Origin: Haliea sp.
Lineage (GTDB): Bacteria > Pseudomonadota > Gammaproteobacteria > Pseudomonadales > Halieaceae
Length of the DNA: 64,000 nt
Direction: 5' to 3'
Assembly: GCA_016704305.1 (NCBI GenBank)
Contig: JADJAL010000001.1
Coordinates: 1 to 64,000, forward strand
The position numbers and the translations under genes were made by a program. Positions 45,730 through 52,685 of the stretch are shown piece after piece. The notes under the pieces were generated by a model, which made no database searches, was not told the origin of the DNA, and saw only the letters and a list, made by a program, of their open reading frames with translations. Position 1 is the stretch's first letter. Every line of letters begins with the position of its first letter.

Positions 45730-46449
45730 ATGACGGACAATACACAGCAAGCCAACCGCGTGCTGGCAAGTATCCCTGCGCGTGACTACCAGCGATTGCA
45801 GGTTAACCTTGCACCGGTTCGTTTAAAGTTCGGGGAAGTGCTGTACGAACCAGGCAAGGCAATCAAGTACGTCTACTTCCCCACCGATTGCCTGATTTCG
45901 CTGCTTACGACGGTAGACAAACGTCGATCGCTGGAGGTCGGCATGGTGGGCAACGAGGGGATGGCGGGAATGCCCTTCATCCTGGGCATAGGCGTCTCCG
46001 GTGTGCGTGCCATCGTGCAGGGTGGCGGCGGCGCATTGCGCATGGCATCGGCGCCGTTTCGCGTAGAGTTCGACCGCAACGCAGCATTGCAAGAGGCGCT
46101 GTACCGTTACACCTATGCACTGATGGCGCAAATCTCCCAAACCGCTGCCTGCAACCGCTTCCACGATTCCGAGGCGCGCCTCGCCCGTTGGCTGTTAATG
46201 ACAAGGGACCGGGTTGCATCGGACACCTTCCCGCTTACCCACAAATTTCTTGCCCATATGCTTGGACTGCGGCGCGAAGGTGTCAGCGAGGCGGCGAATG
46301 CGCTCAAGCGGCGCAAACTGATCGACTATAGCCGGGGCAATATGGAGATCATGGACGTGCGAGGACTCAAAAAGGCCTCATGTTCATGCTACCAGACAGT
46401 GAAAACCGTGTTTGACCGCGCACAGGGCCGAGTCCATCCCATGGAGTAA
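45730..46449 (+). CDS. Crp/Fnr-family transcriptional regulator, paralogue 2
   Basis: A 239-residue regulator with the same layout as the one at 43829: beta-roll sensor (VLYEPGKAIKYVYFPTDCLI), EVGMVGNEGMAGMPFILGIG, recognition helix GLRREGVSEAANAL, and a C-terminal SCSCYQTVK motif. The RREGV in the recognition helix is shared with paralogue 1, so both may bind the same sites. It lies 4 bases upstream of the third paralogue. Confidence 0.9.
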   Translation: MTDNTQQANRVLASIPARDYQRLQVNLAPVRLKFGEVLYEPGKAIKYVYFPTDCLISLLTTVDKRRSLEVGMVGNEGMAGMPFILGIGVSGVRAIVQGGGGALRMASAPFRVEFDRNAALQEALYRYTYALMAQISQTAACNRFHDSEARLARWLLMTRDRVASDTFPLTHKFLAHMLGLRREGVSEAANALKRRKLIDYSRGNMEIMDVRGLKKASCSCYQTVKTVFDRAQGRVHPME

Positions 46450-46453
46450 TGCG

Positions 46454-47167
46454 ATGGCAGATTCCGAACCTCTACCGATGATCAACCGACTGCTGGCCGA
46501 CCTGCCGGGCAAATCGCGCGACGCGATCCTACAAAACACTGAATGCATTGACTTGTTAATGGGCGATATCCTCTGTGAACGCGGGGAGCGATGTGACAAC
46601 GTCTACTTCCCACTCAGTGGATTGCTATCGTTGGTCTGGTTGATCACCGGGCATGCGGCACTGGAAACACGCCTCATCGGCAACGAAGGTATGTTCGGAA
46701 GTACGCTCGCGCTGGGCGTACAGCGTGCACCACAGCGCGTTGTGGTGCAGGGCTCTGGCACAGCCCTGCGCATGAGTACGGAACAATTCCTGCAGAACCT
46801 GCGAGAGCACGCTGAGTTGTCGCGCATCGTCAATCGCTATATGTATGTCGTGTCTGAACAACTGGCCCAAACGGCCGCGTGCAACCGGTTCCATGAAGTT
46901 GAGTCGCGCCTGGCACGCAGGTTGTTGATGAGCCATGATCACGCGCGCTTCGATCACTTTCGCCTGACCCACCAGAATCTCGCGGAGATGCTCGGCGTCC
47001 TGCGCAGCGCGGTAAGCATTGCCGCCAGCACGCTGCAACAGCGCGGGTTGATTCACTACAGCCGCGGCGAAATCACCGTCCTCGACCGTGCCGGCCTTGA
47101 GGAGAGTGCCTGTGAGTGCTATGCGAGAGGGATTGCGGATTACAACAACTTGCATTTATCGGTGTAG
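46454..47167 (+). CDS. Crp/Fnr-family transcriptional regulator, paralogue 3
   Basis: A 237-residue regulator, MADSEPLPMINRLLADLPGK start. The sensor domain (ILCERGERCDNVYFPLSGLL) and TRLIGNEGMFGSTLALGVQ align with the two neighbours. The recognition helix reads GVLRSAVSIAASTL, so the RREG of the other two is replaced and its binding specificity may differ or be altered. The C-terminal ACECY motif is retained. The start at 46454 is 4 bases after the previous stop. Confidence 0.9.
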   Translation: MADSEPLPMINRLLADLPGKSRDAILQNTECIDLLMGDILCERGERCDNVYFPLSGLLSLVWLITGHAALETRLIGNEGMFGSTLALGVQRAPQRVVVQGSGTALRMSTEQFLQNLREHAELSRIVNRYMYVVSEQLAQTAACNRFHEVESRLARRLLMSHDHARFDHFRLTHQNLAEMLGVLRSAVSIAASTLQQRGLIHYSRGEITVLDRAGLEESACECYARGIADYNNLHLSV

Positions 47168-47283
47168 CGCGTTGGAAAGTATTCACGATTGAACGCGAGT
47201 GGTGCTCTGGACGCTGTAAAAAGGCTGGTGACAGGACCGCAGGGAAAAGCTCCGCGCGGCCCCATCGTCAGCAAGGGTACCTG

Positions 47284-48114
47284 CTAGATAGTCAAACCTT
47301 TCGCATCCACGCTTTTCACGCCGCGGATGTTATCGGCGATTTCGATCGCCAGCGCGCGTTCAGCGCCGCTGTGGACCTTGCCGGTGAGGGTAACCACGCC
47401 AGCCTTGGTGTTTACCTCCACGTCAGTGCCCCTGACATTGCTGGAGTACAGCAGAGTGGACTTCACTTTGGTCGTAATCCAGGTATCCGAGATTTCCTCA
47501 CCAACCTCTTCGCTGGCGCTTTCGACATTCGCAGCCACACCTGGTTTCGCGGGCGTTACCACCAGCTCATTGTTGACCGTGTTCACGCCACGCGTATTCA
47601 ATGCCATGCGTCCAACCAGATCCTTGGCAGCATCCGAATCCGCAGTGCCTTTGACGGTGACTTTGCCCGCTTTGGTAGTCACCTTGGCATCGAGGCCCTC
47701 GGTGTTCTTACTCCAGATCAGCTTTGACTTGATCGCCGCGCTGATGCTCGCATCGTCAACCAGCTCGCCGTAGGACCGATCGGTTGAGACTGCGGGGACA
47801 TAATCGCTCAGCACCTCGATCTGGTTGTCGACTTCCTTTATGCCGCTGACTCCAAGCGCAATCTCACTGGCCAGCTCCTTGTTCACGTTCTCGTCGACCT
47901 TGCCGGTGAGCGTGGCATTGCCATCGTGCACGGTGACCTTCAAGTCGTTGGCGCGCAAATACGGGCTCAGCGCGTAAGTGGTCCAGATCTGGGTTTCCTG
48001 CCGCGCCTCGGTCACTTCCTGGGAAACTGTCGCGGCAAACGCCGTGGTGCTCACTGCGGCTATCCAAAGGGCAATACCGGCGGCCAGCATGTGTTTGCGG
48101 GGTAGTGTTTTCAT
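47284..48114 (-). CDS. Periplasmic protein with three BON domains (OsmY-like)
   Basis: A 276-residue protein with a signal peptide (MKTLPRKHMLAAGIALWIAA, cleavage near AFA) and three BON domains at about residues 45-105, 125-185 and 205-272, each with the VTLTGKV or VTVKGTA core. OsmY-type proteins are osmotically induced periplasmic proteins that act on the envelope. The start MKTLPRK at 48114 is set by the signal peptide; an in-frame start at 48165 adds unrelated residues. A Crp/Fnr-type palindrome lies 84 bases upstream. Confidence 0.92.
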   Translation of the reverse strand: MKTLPRKHMLAAGIALWIAAVSTTAFAATVSQEVTEARQETQIWTTYALSPYLRANDLKVTVHDGNATLTGKVDENVNKELASEIALGVSGIKEVDNQIEVLSDYVPAVSTDRSYGELVDDASISAAIKSKLIWSKNTEGLDAKVTTKAGKVTVKGTADSDAAKDLVGRMALNTRGVNTVNNELVVTPAKPGVAANVESASEEVGEEISDTWITTKVKSTLLYSSNVRGTDVEVNTKAGVVTLTGKVHSGAERALAIEIADNIRGVKSVDAKGLTI

Positions 48115-48197
48115 GGTGTATCTCCATTCATAAGCGGCGCTCGGCAATATTGCCTGCACACACATATCAAATTATCCACCTGGGATCGAAAGCTGTC

Positions 48198-48213
48198 GGT
48201 GCGCTACCGCGCT
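48198..48213. promoter_or_regulatory. Degenerate Crp/Fnr-type palindrome upstream of the BON-domain gene
   Basis: GGTGCGCTACCGCGCT keeps GTGCGNTACCGC of the consensus but has weaker outer arms. It lies 84 bases before the BON start, within the spacing seen for the other sites. Confidence 0.45.
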
Positions 48214-48234
48214 TACGCTGGTGACCAGAGATAG

Positions 48235-48393
48235 TTAAATACGTCCCATCAGCAAAAGCACAAGAATGATCACCAGCACCAGCCCAAGTCCGCCGCTGGG
48301 TCCGTAGCCCCAGCTCTTGCTGTGTGGCCAACTTGGAAAAGCGCCAACCAGCATCAAAATGACAATGATCAGAAGTATGGTTCCCACGCTCAT
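48235..48393 (-). CDS. DUF3309 small membrane protein
   Basis: A 52-residue double-hydrophobic peptide beginning MSVGTILLIIVILMLVGAFP, then the DUF3309 core SWPHSKSWGYGPSGGLGL and a second hydrophobic run ending MGRI. It matches the family over its full length. Function unknown; members sit near stress genes in many proteobacteria. A Crp/Fnr-type palindrome lies 91 bases upstream. Confidence 0.88.
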   Translation of the reverse strand: MSVGTILLIIVILMLVGAFPSWPHSKSWGYGPSGGLGLVLVIILVLLLMGRI

Positions 48394-48483
48394 GGCTATA
48401 TCCTCGGTTGAATTTTTCGTATGGGCGTTCTTTTCTAACCACGCCCTTCTGAGTGCATCCTAGACGCAATAGCGAAGCTATTC

Positions 48484-48499
48484 TGTTCGGTAGCGTACC
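48484..48499. promoter_or_regulatory. Crp/Fnr-type palindrome upstream of the DUF3309 gene
   Basis: TGTTCGGTAGCGTACC fits the consensus TGTNCGNTANCGNAC. It lies between the DUF3309 start and the 3' end of the YqjK-like gene, so only DUF3309 can be its target. Confidence 0.6.
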
Positions 48500-48504
48500 G
48501 ATGG

Positions 48505-48807
48505 CTAGCCGGCGACTTCGGACACCCGCTGCCTGCCACGCCATCCATTCAGGACTCGCCACGTCACGAAAGCGCGCCCCAGCCATTTACCCGCGTTACC
48601 CGGGCGCAGTAGCGCGAGCAAAACGATGCCGCCAACGATGGGCAAGGGATGAGTCTTGATGTAGCGCAGCGCCGCCAGTCCCTGGTCCGCCCGCGCCAAC
48701 GGCATACGCCAGGGCTCGACCGCCAACGCCAGCGTGCCGCGCTGCGACGCGGCCTTAGCGATGAGGCGGTTGCGTTCCTCGGCTATGCGAAGCAATTTCT
48801 TGTTCAT
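48505..48807 (-). CDS. YqjK-like protein
   Basis: A 100-residue protein: basic N-terminus (MNKKLLRIAEERNRLIAKAA), one hydrophobic segment (PLPIVGGIVLLALLRPG), and a basic C-terminus. Gene order YqjD/ElaB-like, YqjE-like, YqjK-like matches the enterobacterial yqjDEK operon. Its ATG overlaps the YqjE-like stop by 4 bases. Function unknown. Confidence 0.8.
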   Translation of the reverse strand: MNKKLLRIAEERNRLIAKAASQRGTLALAVEPWRMPLARADQGLAALRYIKTHPLPIVGGIVLLALLRPGNAGKWLGRAFVTWRVLNGWRGRQRVSEVAG

Positions 48808-49196
48808 GAGCGGGTAATGAGCTGTTGCCGATCCTTGTACAGCTCAGACAGGCTCGCGGCGAAAGGTCGCGGCTTGTTGCGCGCCTTGTGCAACGCGACT
48901 GCCGCTGTGCCCAGGCCCGCCAGCAAAAAGAATCCACAGAGCGATGCCAACACCAGCAAGCGATGCGAATCCCAAAAGGCAACCACCAACAGGATTGAAG
49001 CCAGCACCACCCCTACTCCCAACAGGAACAGGGCTCCCAACGCCAGCACCAGCAGCGAAAGGATGTGCTGCTGATCCGCCTCCAGATCCGTGGATAGCAG
49101 TTCCAGCCGCGTATGAACAATGGCGACAACAGTGGACGCAAGGCCGCCCAGGGATTCGAACAGCCCCCTGGACGCAATGTGAGCGTTTTCTGGCAT
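48804..49196 (-). CDS. YqjE-like phage-holin superfamily membrane protein
   Basis: A 130-residue protein, MPENAHIASRGLFESLGGLA start, with two strong membrane segments (ILSLLVLALGALFLLGVGVV and the following LLVLASLCGFFLLAGLG). It matches the YqjE/holin superfamily. The start at 49196 is chosen because it is 14 bases after the upstream DUF883 stop; an in-frame start at 49277 lies within that gene. It is associated with stress and ribosome-anchoring neighbours in other bacteria. Confidence 0.85.
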   Translation of the reverse strand: MPENAHIASRGLFESLGGLASTVVAIVHTRLELLSTDLEADQQHILSLLVLALGALFLLGVGVVLASILLVVAFWDSHRLLVLASLCGFFLLAGLGTAAVALHKARNKPRPFAASLSELYKDRQQLITRS

Positions 49197-49210
49197 GGTT
49201 GCGCGCGCGA

Positions 49211-49525
49211 CTAGCGACGACTGCTGAGCAGGCCAACCACCAGGCCGACACTGGCTGCAACGCCGACGGCCGTCCAAGGATACATGTGGACGTACTCATC
49301 CGCCGCCTTGGCCGCATCCCTGGACAGCGCCACCAACGCCGCCTGCTCATCCGCCATTCTGGATTTTATCGCCATGATGGAATGTTCCGCCTTGGTACGC
49401 ACCACGGCGAGTTCCTCACCGCCCTGGTTTACAGTCGCTTTCAGCAGCGCCTCGGCATCCGCGACCACTGTTTTAAAATCCGTCATCAACTGGTCCCTGC
49501 TGACATTTTCATTTACGTTGCGCAT
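49211..49525 (-). CDS. DUF883 family protein (ElaB/YqjD-like)
   Basis: A 104-residue protein. An amphipathic helical region (DFKTVVADAEALLKATVNQG) is followed by a C-terminal membrane segment with YPWTAVGVAASVGLVVGLL and a SSRR tail, the signature of ElaB/YqjD/YgaM proteins. E. coli YqjD anchors ribosomes to the membrane in stationary phase. It is the first gene of the yqjD-E-K-like operon. Confidence 0.9.
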   Translation of the reverse strand: MRNVNENVSRDQLMTDFKTVVADAEALLKATVNQGGEELAVVRTKAEHSIMAIKSRMADEQAALVALSRDAAKAADEYVHMYPWTAVGVAASVGLVVGLLSSRR

Positions 49526-49630
49526 TACTCTCTCCTGGTACGTTGCATAGGTTTCGGTGGGCAGCGTTGTGGATGGAGCCGTTGCTTGCAGTGATCAATT
49601 GCGATGGCTACTTGCGATCGGCAAGACCCA

Positions 49631-49777
49631 CTAAAGGCCTCGACCCTGTATAACACGAAGCAGGATCATCACTATCGCGATAACCAGCAGTACATGAATG
49701 AAGCCGCCCATGGTGTAGGAGGACACAAGTCCCAGTAGCCAGAGCACAATTAAGATGACAGCTATAGTTTGAAGCAT
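49631..49777 (-). CDS. Lmo0937/DUF5670-type small membrane protein
   Basis: A 48-residue protein: MLQTIAVILIVLWLLGLVSS then YTMGGFIHVLLVIAIVMILL and a basic tail. The layout matches the lmo0937 family, two hydrophobic segments with a central GGxIH. A GGAGGA site lies about 9 bases upstream. Function unknown; common near stress genes. Confidence 0.8.
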   Translation of the reverse strand: MLQTIAVILIVLWLLGLVSSYTMGGFIHVLLVIAIVMILLRVIQGRGL

Positions 49778-49813
49778 GATTCCTGATCCTCCTTATGTTT
49801 GGAAAAGCTACGA

Positions 49814-50008
49814 TTAATCAGCGTTGCCTTCCGCTGCATCCTGGATTTTCTCACCGGCTTCTTCGATCTTCTCACCTGCCTGCTCGGCCGCCTCGTCAAC
49901 TTTCCTGCCGGCCTCCTCGACGGGTCCTTCCTTCGGCGCGCACGCGGACAGTGCTACCAGCAATGCACCCATGACTAAGGCTGCGCTCAATGTGTTGGCT
50001 AATTTCAT
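49814..50008 (-). CDS. Small lipoprotein with acidic helical repeats
   Basis: A 64-residue protein with a lipoprotein signal (lipobox LSAC) and a short mature region of repeated EEAG and EKIEEAGEKIQDAA heptads. The start MKLANTL at 50008 is preferred over MNMK at 50014 because the AGGAG site is spaced 8 bases from it. Probably outer-membrane associated. Confidence 0.75.
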   Translation of the reverse strand: MKLANTLSAALVMGALLVALSACAPKEGPVEEAGRKVDEAAEQAGEKIEEAGEKIQDAAEGNAD

Positions 50009-50039
50009 GTTCATATCTCCTGGTTAAATCCTATGGTCT

Positions 50040-50264
50040 TCATTTGTCCTTTTTGACCTCATGGCCGATGACACCGCCAACGACTGCGCCAGCGGCCGTA
50101 CCGGCAGTGCTGCCGCCTGTGAGGATCGCGCCACCAACCGCGCCAACACCGGCGCCGACGGCAGTGCTCTTATCCTGGCTCGACATGCCTGAACAACCCA
50201 GGCTGAGTAGCAGCGCGAGCGCCAGCGTAGTGCGTGTAAGTGCGTTTACTGATGCCATAATCAT
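50040..50264 (-). CDS. Glycine-zipper lipoprotein (OsmB-like)
   Basis: A 74-residue protein with a lipoprotein signal (LLLSLGCSGM) followed by a glycine zipper (VGAGVGAVGGAILTGGSTAG and TAAGAVVGGVIGHEVKK), like OsmB. GGAG five bases before ATG 50264 supports this start. A Crp/Fnr-type palindrome lies 128 bases upstream. Confidence 0.85.
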   Translation of the reverse strand: MIMASVNALTRTTLALALLLSLGCSGMSSQDKSTAVGAGVGAVGGAILTGGSTAGTAAGAVVGGVIGHEVKKDK

Positions 50265-50391
50265 GTCTCTCCGAGTGGACTTGGTTTTGCAGGTTTTGCC
50301 TACACTGCAGAGCGTTGGAGCAGATCTCTTTACCAATGTGACAGCACGAGCGCGTCAGAGAGGAAGAATAGAGCTGCTGCCTTTGCATGTC

Positions 50392-50407
50392 TGTCTGCTA
50401 TCGCACA
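50392..50407. promoter_or_regulatory. Crp/Fnr-type palindrome upstream of the OsmB-like gene
   Basis: TGTCTGCTATCGCACA, with TGT and ACA arms and central GNTANCG preserved. It lies in the 319-base gap (50265-50583) that otherwise holds no gene and only the hairpin at 50497-50532. Confidence 0.5.
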
Positions 50408-50496
50408 TAGCGAGTGGCGCACAAACCAGCGTTATGTCAGTGAGGATTTGCATCGTGCGCGGCCTGCGGTGATGGCTGGATGTACTGGATGTAGAT

Positions 50497-50532
50497 GCAT
50501 AACACGTCGATCCACCGGTCGATGTGTTATGC
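50497..50532. repeat. 14-bp hairpin downstream of the DUF3494 gene
   Basis: GCATAACACGTCGA (50497-50510) pairs with TCGATGTGTTATGC (50519-50532) with one mismatch and an 8-base loop. It starts 52 bases past the stop of the minus-strand DUF3494 gene. There is no T-run, so a stabilising or repeat-element role is as likely as termination. Confidence 0.65.
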
Positions 50533-50583
50533 GCTACCAGACCAACCCCACGATAGTGAGGGCTATCGCGGAGAAGACCGCTC

Positions 50584-51480
50584 TCAGGCCTGGCTGCGAC
50601 GGGTGGAAGCCAGCCCCATGAGTGCAACTGCCATCAAAGCCAACGTGGCTGGCACAGGCACTACGGCTACAGTATCACCGCTGCCGCTGTAACCTTCGGT
50701 GCCGTAGTCAGTAGACCCAGTGATATCGTCAGCTTCGCAGTCGTTGGAGATCGTGTTGGTATCCATCGTCACCGCGTCATTAAGCGCAAAGGCCCTGCCG
50801 CACAGGATCGTGGCCGAGGTATTTAGCGTCACGCTCTTGTCCGCAATGATGTTGCCCGCGAACGCGGTACTGGTGCCCAGCGTCGCCGAACTGCCGACCT
50901 GCCAAAACAAACCATAATCGCTATTGGCAAGGCCATTGACCACATTCACACTCGAGGCGCTGGCCGTCGTGAGCGTACTCCCGATCTGGAAAACCCAGAG
51001 TGCGTTGGCGTTGTTTTGCGCGTCCAGATACAGATCGCCCGTCAATTGCGCCGACGAGGAAAAGAAGTAGACACCCGGTGTCAGCGCATTTGAGCTGTTG
51101 TAGGTACCGAGATCAACACCACTCAAATCGCTGGTGACCGAGAGACCAGCCAGCGTGTTGTATGCCGTGAGGGCATCGACCTGGGCCTGCTGGGCGACGC
51201 CATCGGTCAAGTGCACGGCGCCGGTCTGCGTAACGCTGCCGCTGCCGGTATACGACGTACCCGGGTAGAGACCGAGATCGCCCCAGAGAGCGGTTGAACC
51301 GGTATTGGTGACCGTTGCGCTACCCAGCACTGCAAAACTCTGCGCCGAACCCAGGATGGGAACGGCTGATGCCGGTGACGCGAGGCCTAAAGTACATAGC
51401 GCTGCAAATGCCAACGTCGGAACGGCGTGTTGCATGCTGATGCTGCGTTTACTGCTTCCATTCAATGAGCTGATGTTCAT
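50584..51480 (-). CDS. DUF3494 (ice-binding-like) protein with PEP-CTERM anchor
   Basis: A 298-residue exported protein. The signal peptide ends near ASAVP; the mature domain is the DUF3494 fold (SFAVLGSATVTNTGSTALWG, LTPGVYFFSSSAQLTGDLYL, LWVFQIGSTLTTASASSVNV). The C-terminus has the PEP-CTERM arrangement VPVPATLALMAVALMGLAST then RRSQA. DUF3494 proteins are ice-binding or ice-adhesion proteins in cold bacteria and adhesin-like elsewhere. The tag implies an exosortase system encoded outside this window. ATG 51480 has GGAGAG upstream. Confidence 0.9.
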   Translation of the reverse strand: MNISSLNGSSKRSISMQHAVPTLAFAALCTLGLASPASAVPILGSAQSFAVLGSATVTNTGSTALWGDLGLYPGTSYTGSGSVTQTGAVHLTDGVAQQAQVDALTAYNTLAGLSVTSDLSGVDLGTYNSSNALTPGVYFFSSSAQLTGDLYLDAQNNANALWVFQIGSTLTTASASSVNVVNGLANSDYGLFWQVGSSATLGTSTAFAGNIIADKSVTLNTSATILCGRAFALNDAVTMDTNTISNDCEADDITGSTDYGTEGYSGSGDTVAVVPVPATLALMAVALMGLASTRRSQA

Positions 51481-51728
51481 ATTACTCTCCACGAAGAGAT
51501 TAGTTATAGGTTTCCACCAGGCTCGCTAAATCTCCCTTAAAGTCCGCCTTCACAAGACAAGCGCAATTATCAAGCCATAACTCGTTAACTGATACTTATC
51601 ATGTACTTGCCCTGAGTGAGCGCGATTGCAACACCACATACCATGCCGATATGTAAAGTATATGGACGGTTGCGTACCAACGTAATCCAGTCCGCGCCGC
51701 CAATGCACCACGCACAAATCACGCTTAA

Positions 51729-51744
51729 TGTGCGGTACCGCACA
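51729..51744. promoter_or_regulatory. Perfect 16-bp Crp/Fnr-type palindrome
   Basis: TGTGCGGTACCGCACA is a perfect 16-base dyad and the best single match to the island consensus. It lies in the 512-base gap (51481-51992), 105 bases before the small ORF at 51849 and about 250 bases from both the DUF3494 and ABC transporter starts. Confidence 0.7.
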
Positions 51745-51848
51745 GACGCGTCCACGTGTTCGCGCGATATTTCCTTGTTGCACGGTCGCATGCTCAGTCG
51801 TTTCGGGTTGCGAACGGCTTCTGTTGTCGAACCTGAAGGAAGAATGTT

Positions 51849-51914
51849 ATGGCTGGTGTACTGGTAGTGGTGGTGTTGGTTCTTCTTGTGGTATTTCTGG
51901 CAAATCGCATATGA
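51849..51914 (+). CDS. Candidate 21-residue membrane peptide
   Basis: ATG 51849 encodes MAGVLVVVVLVLLVVFLANR and one more residue, a single strongly hydrophobic helix with a basic end, preceded by a GAAGGAAG site. It sits 105 bases after the perfect Crp/Fnr-type palindrome, like the other small membrane proteins of the island. Very short, so chance is possible. Confidence 0.45.
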   Translation: MAGVLVVVVLVLLVVFLANRI

Positions 51915-51920
51915 CAGCGT

Positions 51921-51957
51921 AAGGCTGTGCACACAGTTTTATCGTGAGGACAGCCTT
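51921..51957 (+). terminator. Hairpin after the small membrane ORF
   Basis: AAGGCTGT (51921-51928) pairs with ACAGCCTT (51950-51957), with a following CTT. It lies 6 bases after the stop of the 21-residue ORF and 36 bases before the ABC ATPase start, so it may end the short transcript. The T-run is poor. Confidence 0.4.
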
Positions 51958-51992
51958 CTTATGAAGCCGGGTTCAATGCGCTTCATATCACC

Positions 51993-52685
51993 ATGGTTTG
52001 TCCTGTGACGCTCCAGGTACAAGGGATTTCCAAGGCCTATACGTCGCAGCGCCGGCTACTGGCCATCGATTTTTCGGTCAGGGAAGGTGAACTCATTGCG
52101 GTGGTTGGACACAATGGCGCCGGGAAATCGACACTGCTGAAATTACTCGGCGGTTGGCTGGTGCCTGATGGTGGCGAAGTACAGATCGACGGGATCGATC
52201 AGCGTAACCGACGTGCAATCGTCAGGAAGGTCGGATTTGTTCCCGAAGTACCTAACCTCTTCGAATGCTTTTCAGTTGAATACAATCTCTCCCTCTTTGC
52301 TCGCCTGTTTCGCGCTCCTTCGTCCAGCGTTGAGACCGCATTGCGCGAATTCAGCCTGCTCCCGTATCGGCGCAGCAAAGTGCGAGTGCTGTCGAAAGGC
52401 CTGAAGCAACGGGTCAGCATCGCGCGCTCGCTGCTCGCCAATCCCTCGCTTGTCCTGCTTGATGAGCCCACCTCCGGGCTTGATTTCGACATGACAACGG
52501 AGGTTCACGAACTGCTGAAACGCATTCATGCGTCCGGCAAGACCATACTTTTTACCTCCCATCGCCCGGAGGAGATCAAATCCCTGGCGACCCGGATCAT
52601 GGTACTCCACCAGGGAGCACTCATTTTCGATGGCCCGCCCAGCGAGTATTTCGAGTCGGATACGCACCGGAATCTCTACACATGA
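51993..52685 (+). CDS. ABC transporter ATP-binding protein
   Basis: A 230-residue ATPase: Walker A GHNGAGKST (about residues 39-47), a Q-loop-like region FVPEVPNLFE, signature LSKGLKQRVSIAR, Walker B LVLLDEPTSGLD, and an H-loop in FTSHRPEE. ABC-2 exporter type (CcmA-like). ATG 51993 has no strong ribosome site; GTG 52005 is an alternative. It is translationally coupled to the permease (4-base overlap). Confidence 0.93.
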   Translation: MVCPVTLQVQGISKAYTSQRRLLAIDFSVREGELIAVVGHNGAGKSTLLKLLGGWLVPDGGEVQIDGIDQRNRRAIVRKVGFVPEVPNLFECFSVEYNLSLFARLFRAPSSSVETALREFSLLPYRRSKVRVLSKGLKQRVSIARSLLANPSLVLLDEPTSGLDFDMTTEVHELLKRIHASGKTILFTSHRPEEIKSLATRIMVLHQGALIFDGPPSEYFESDTHRNLYT

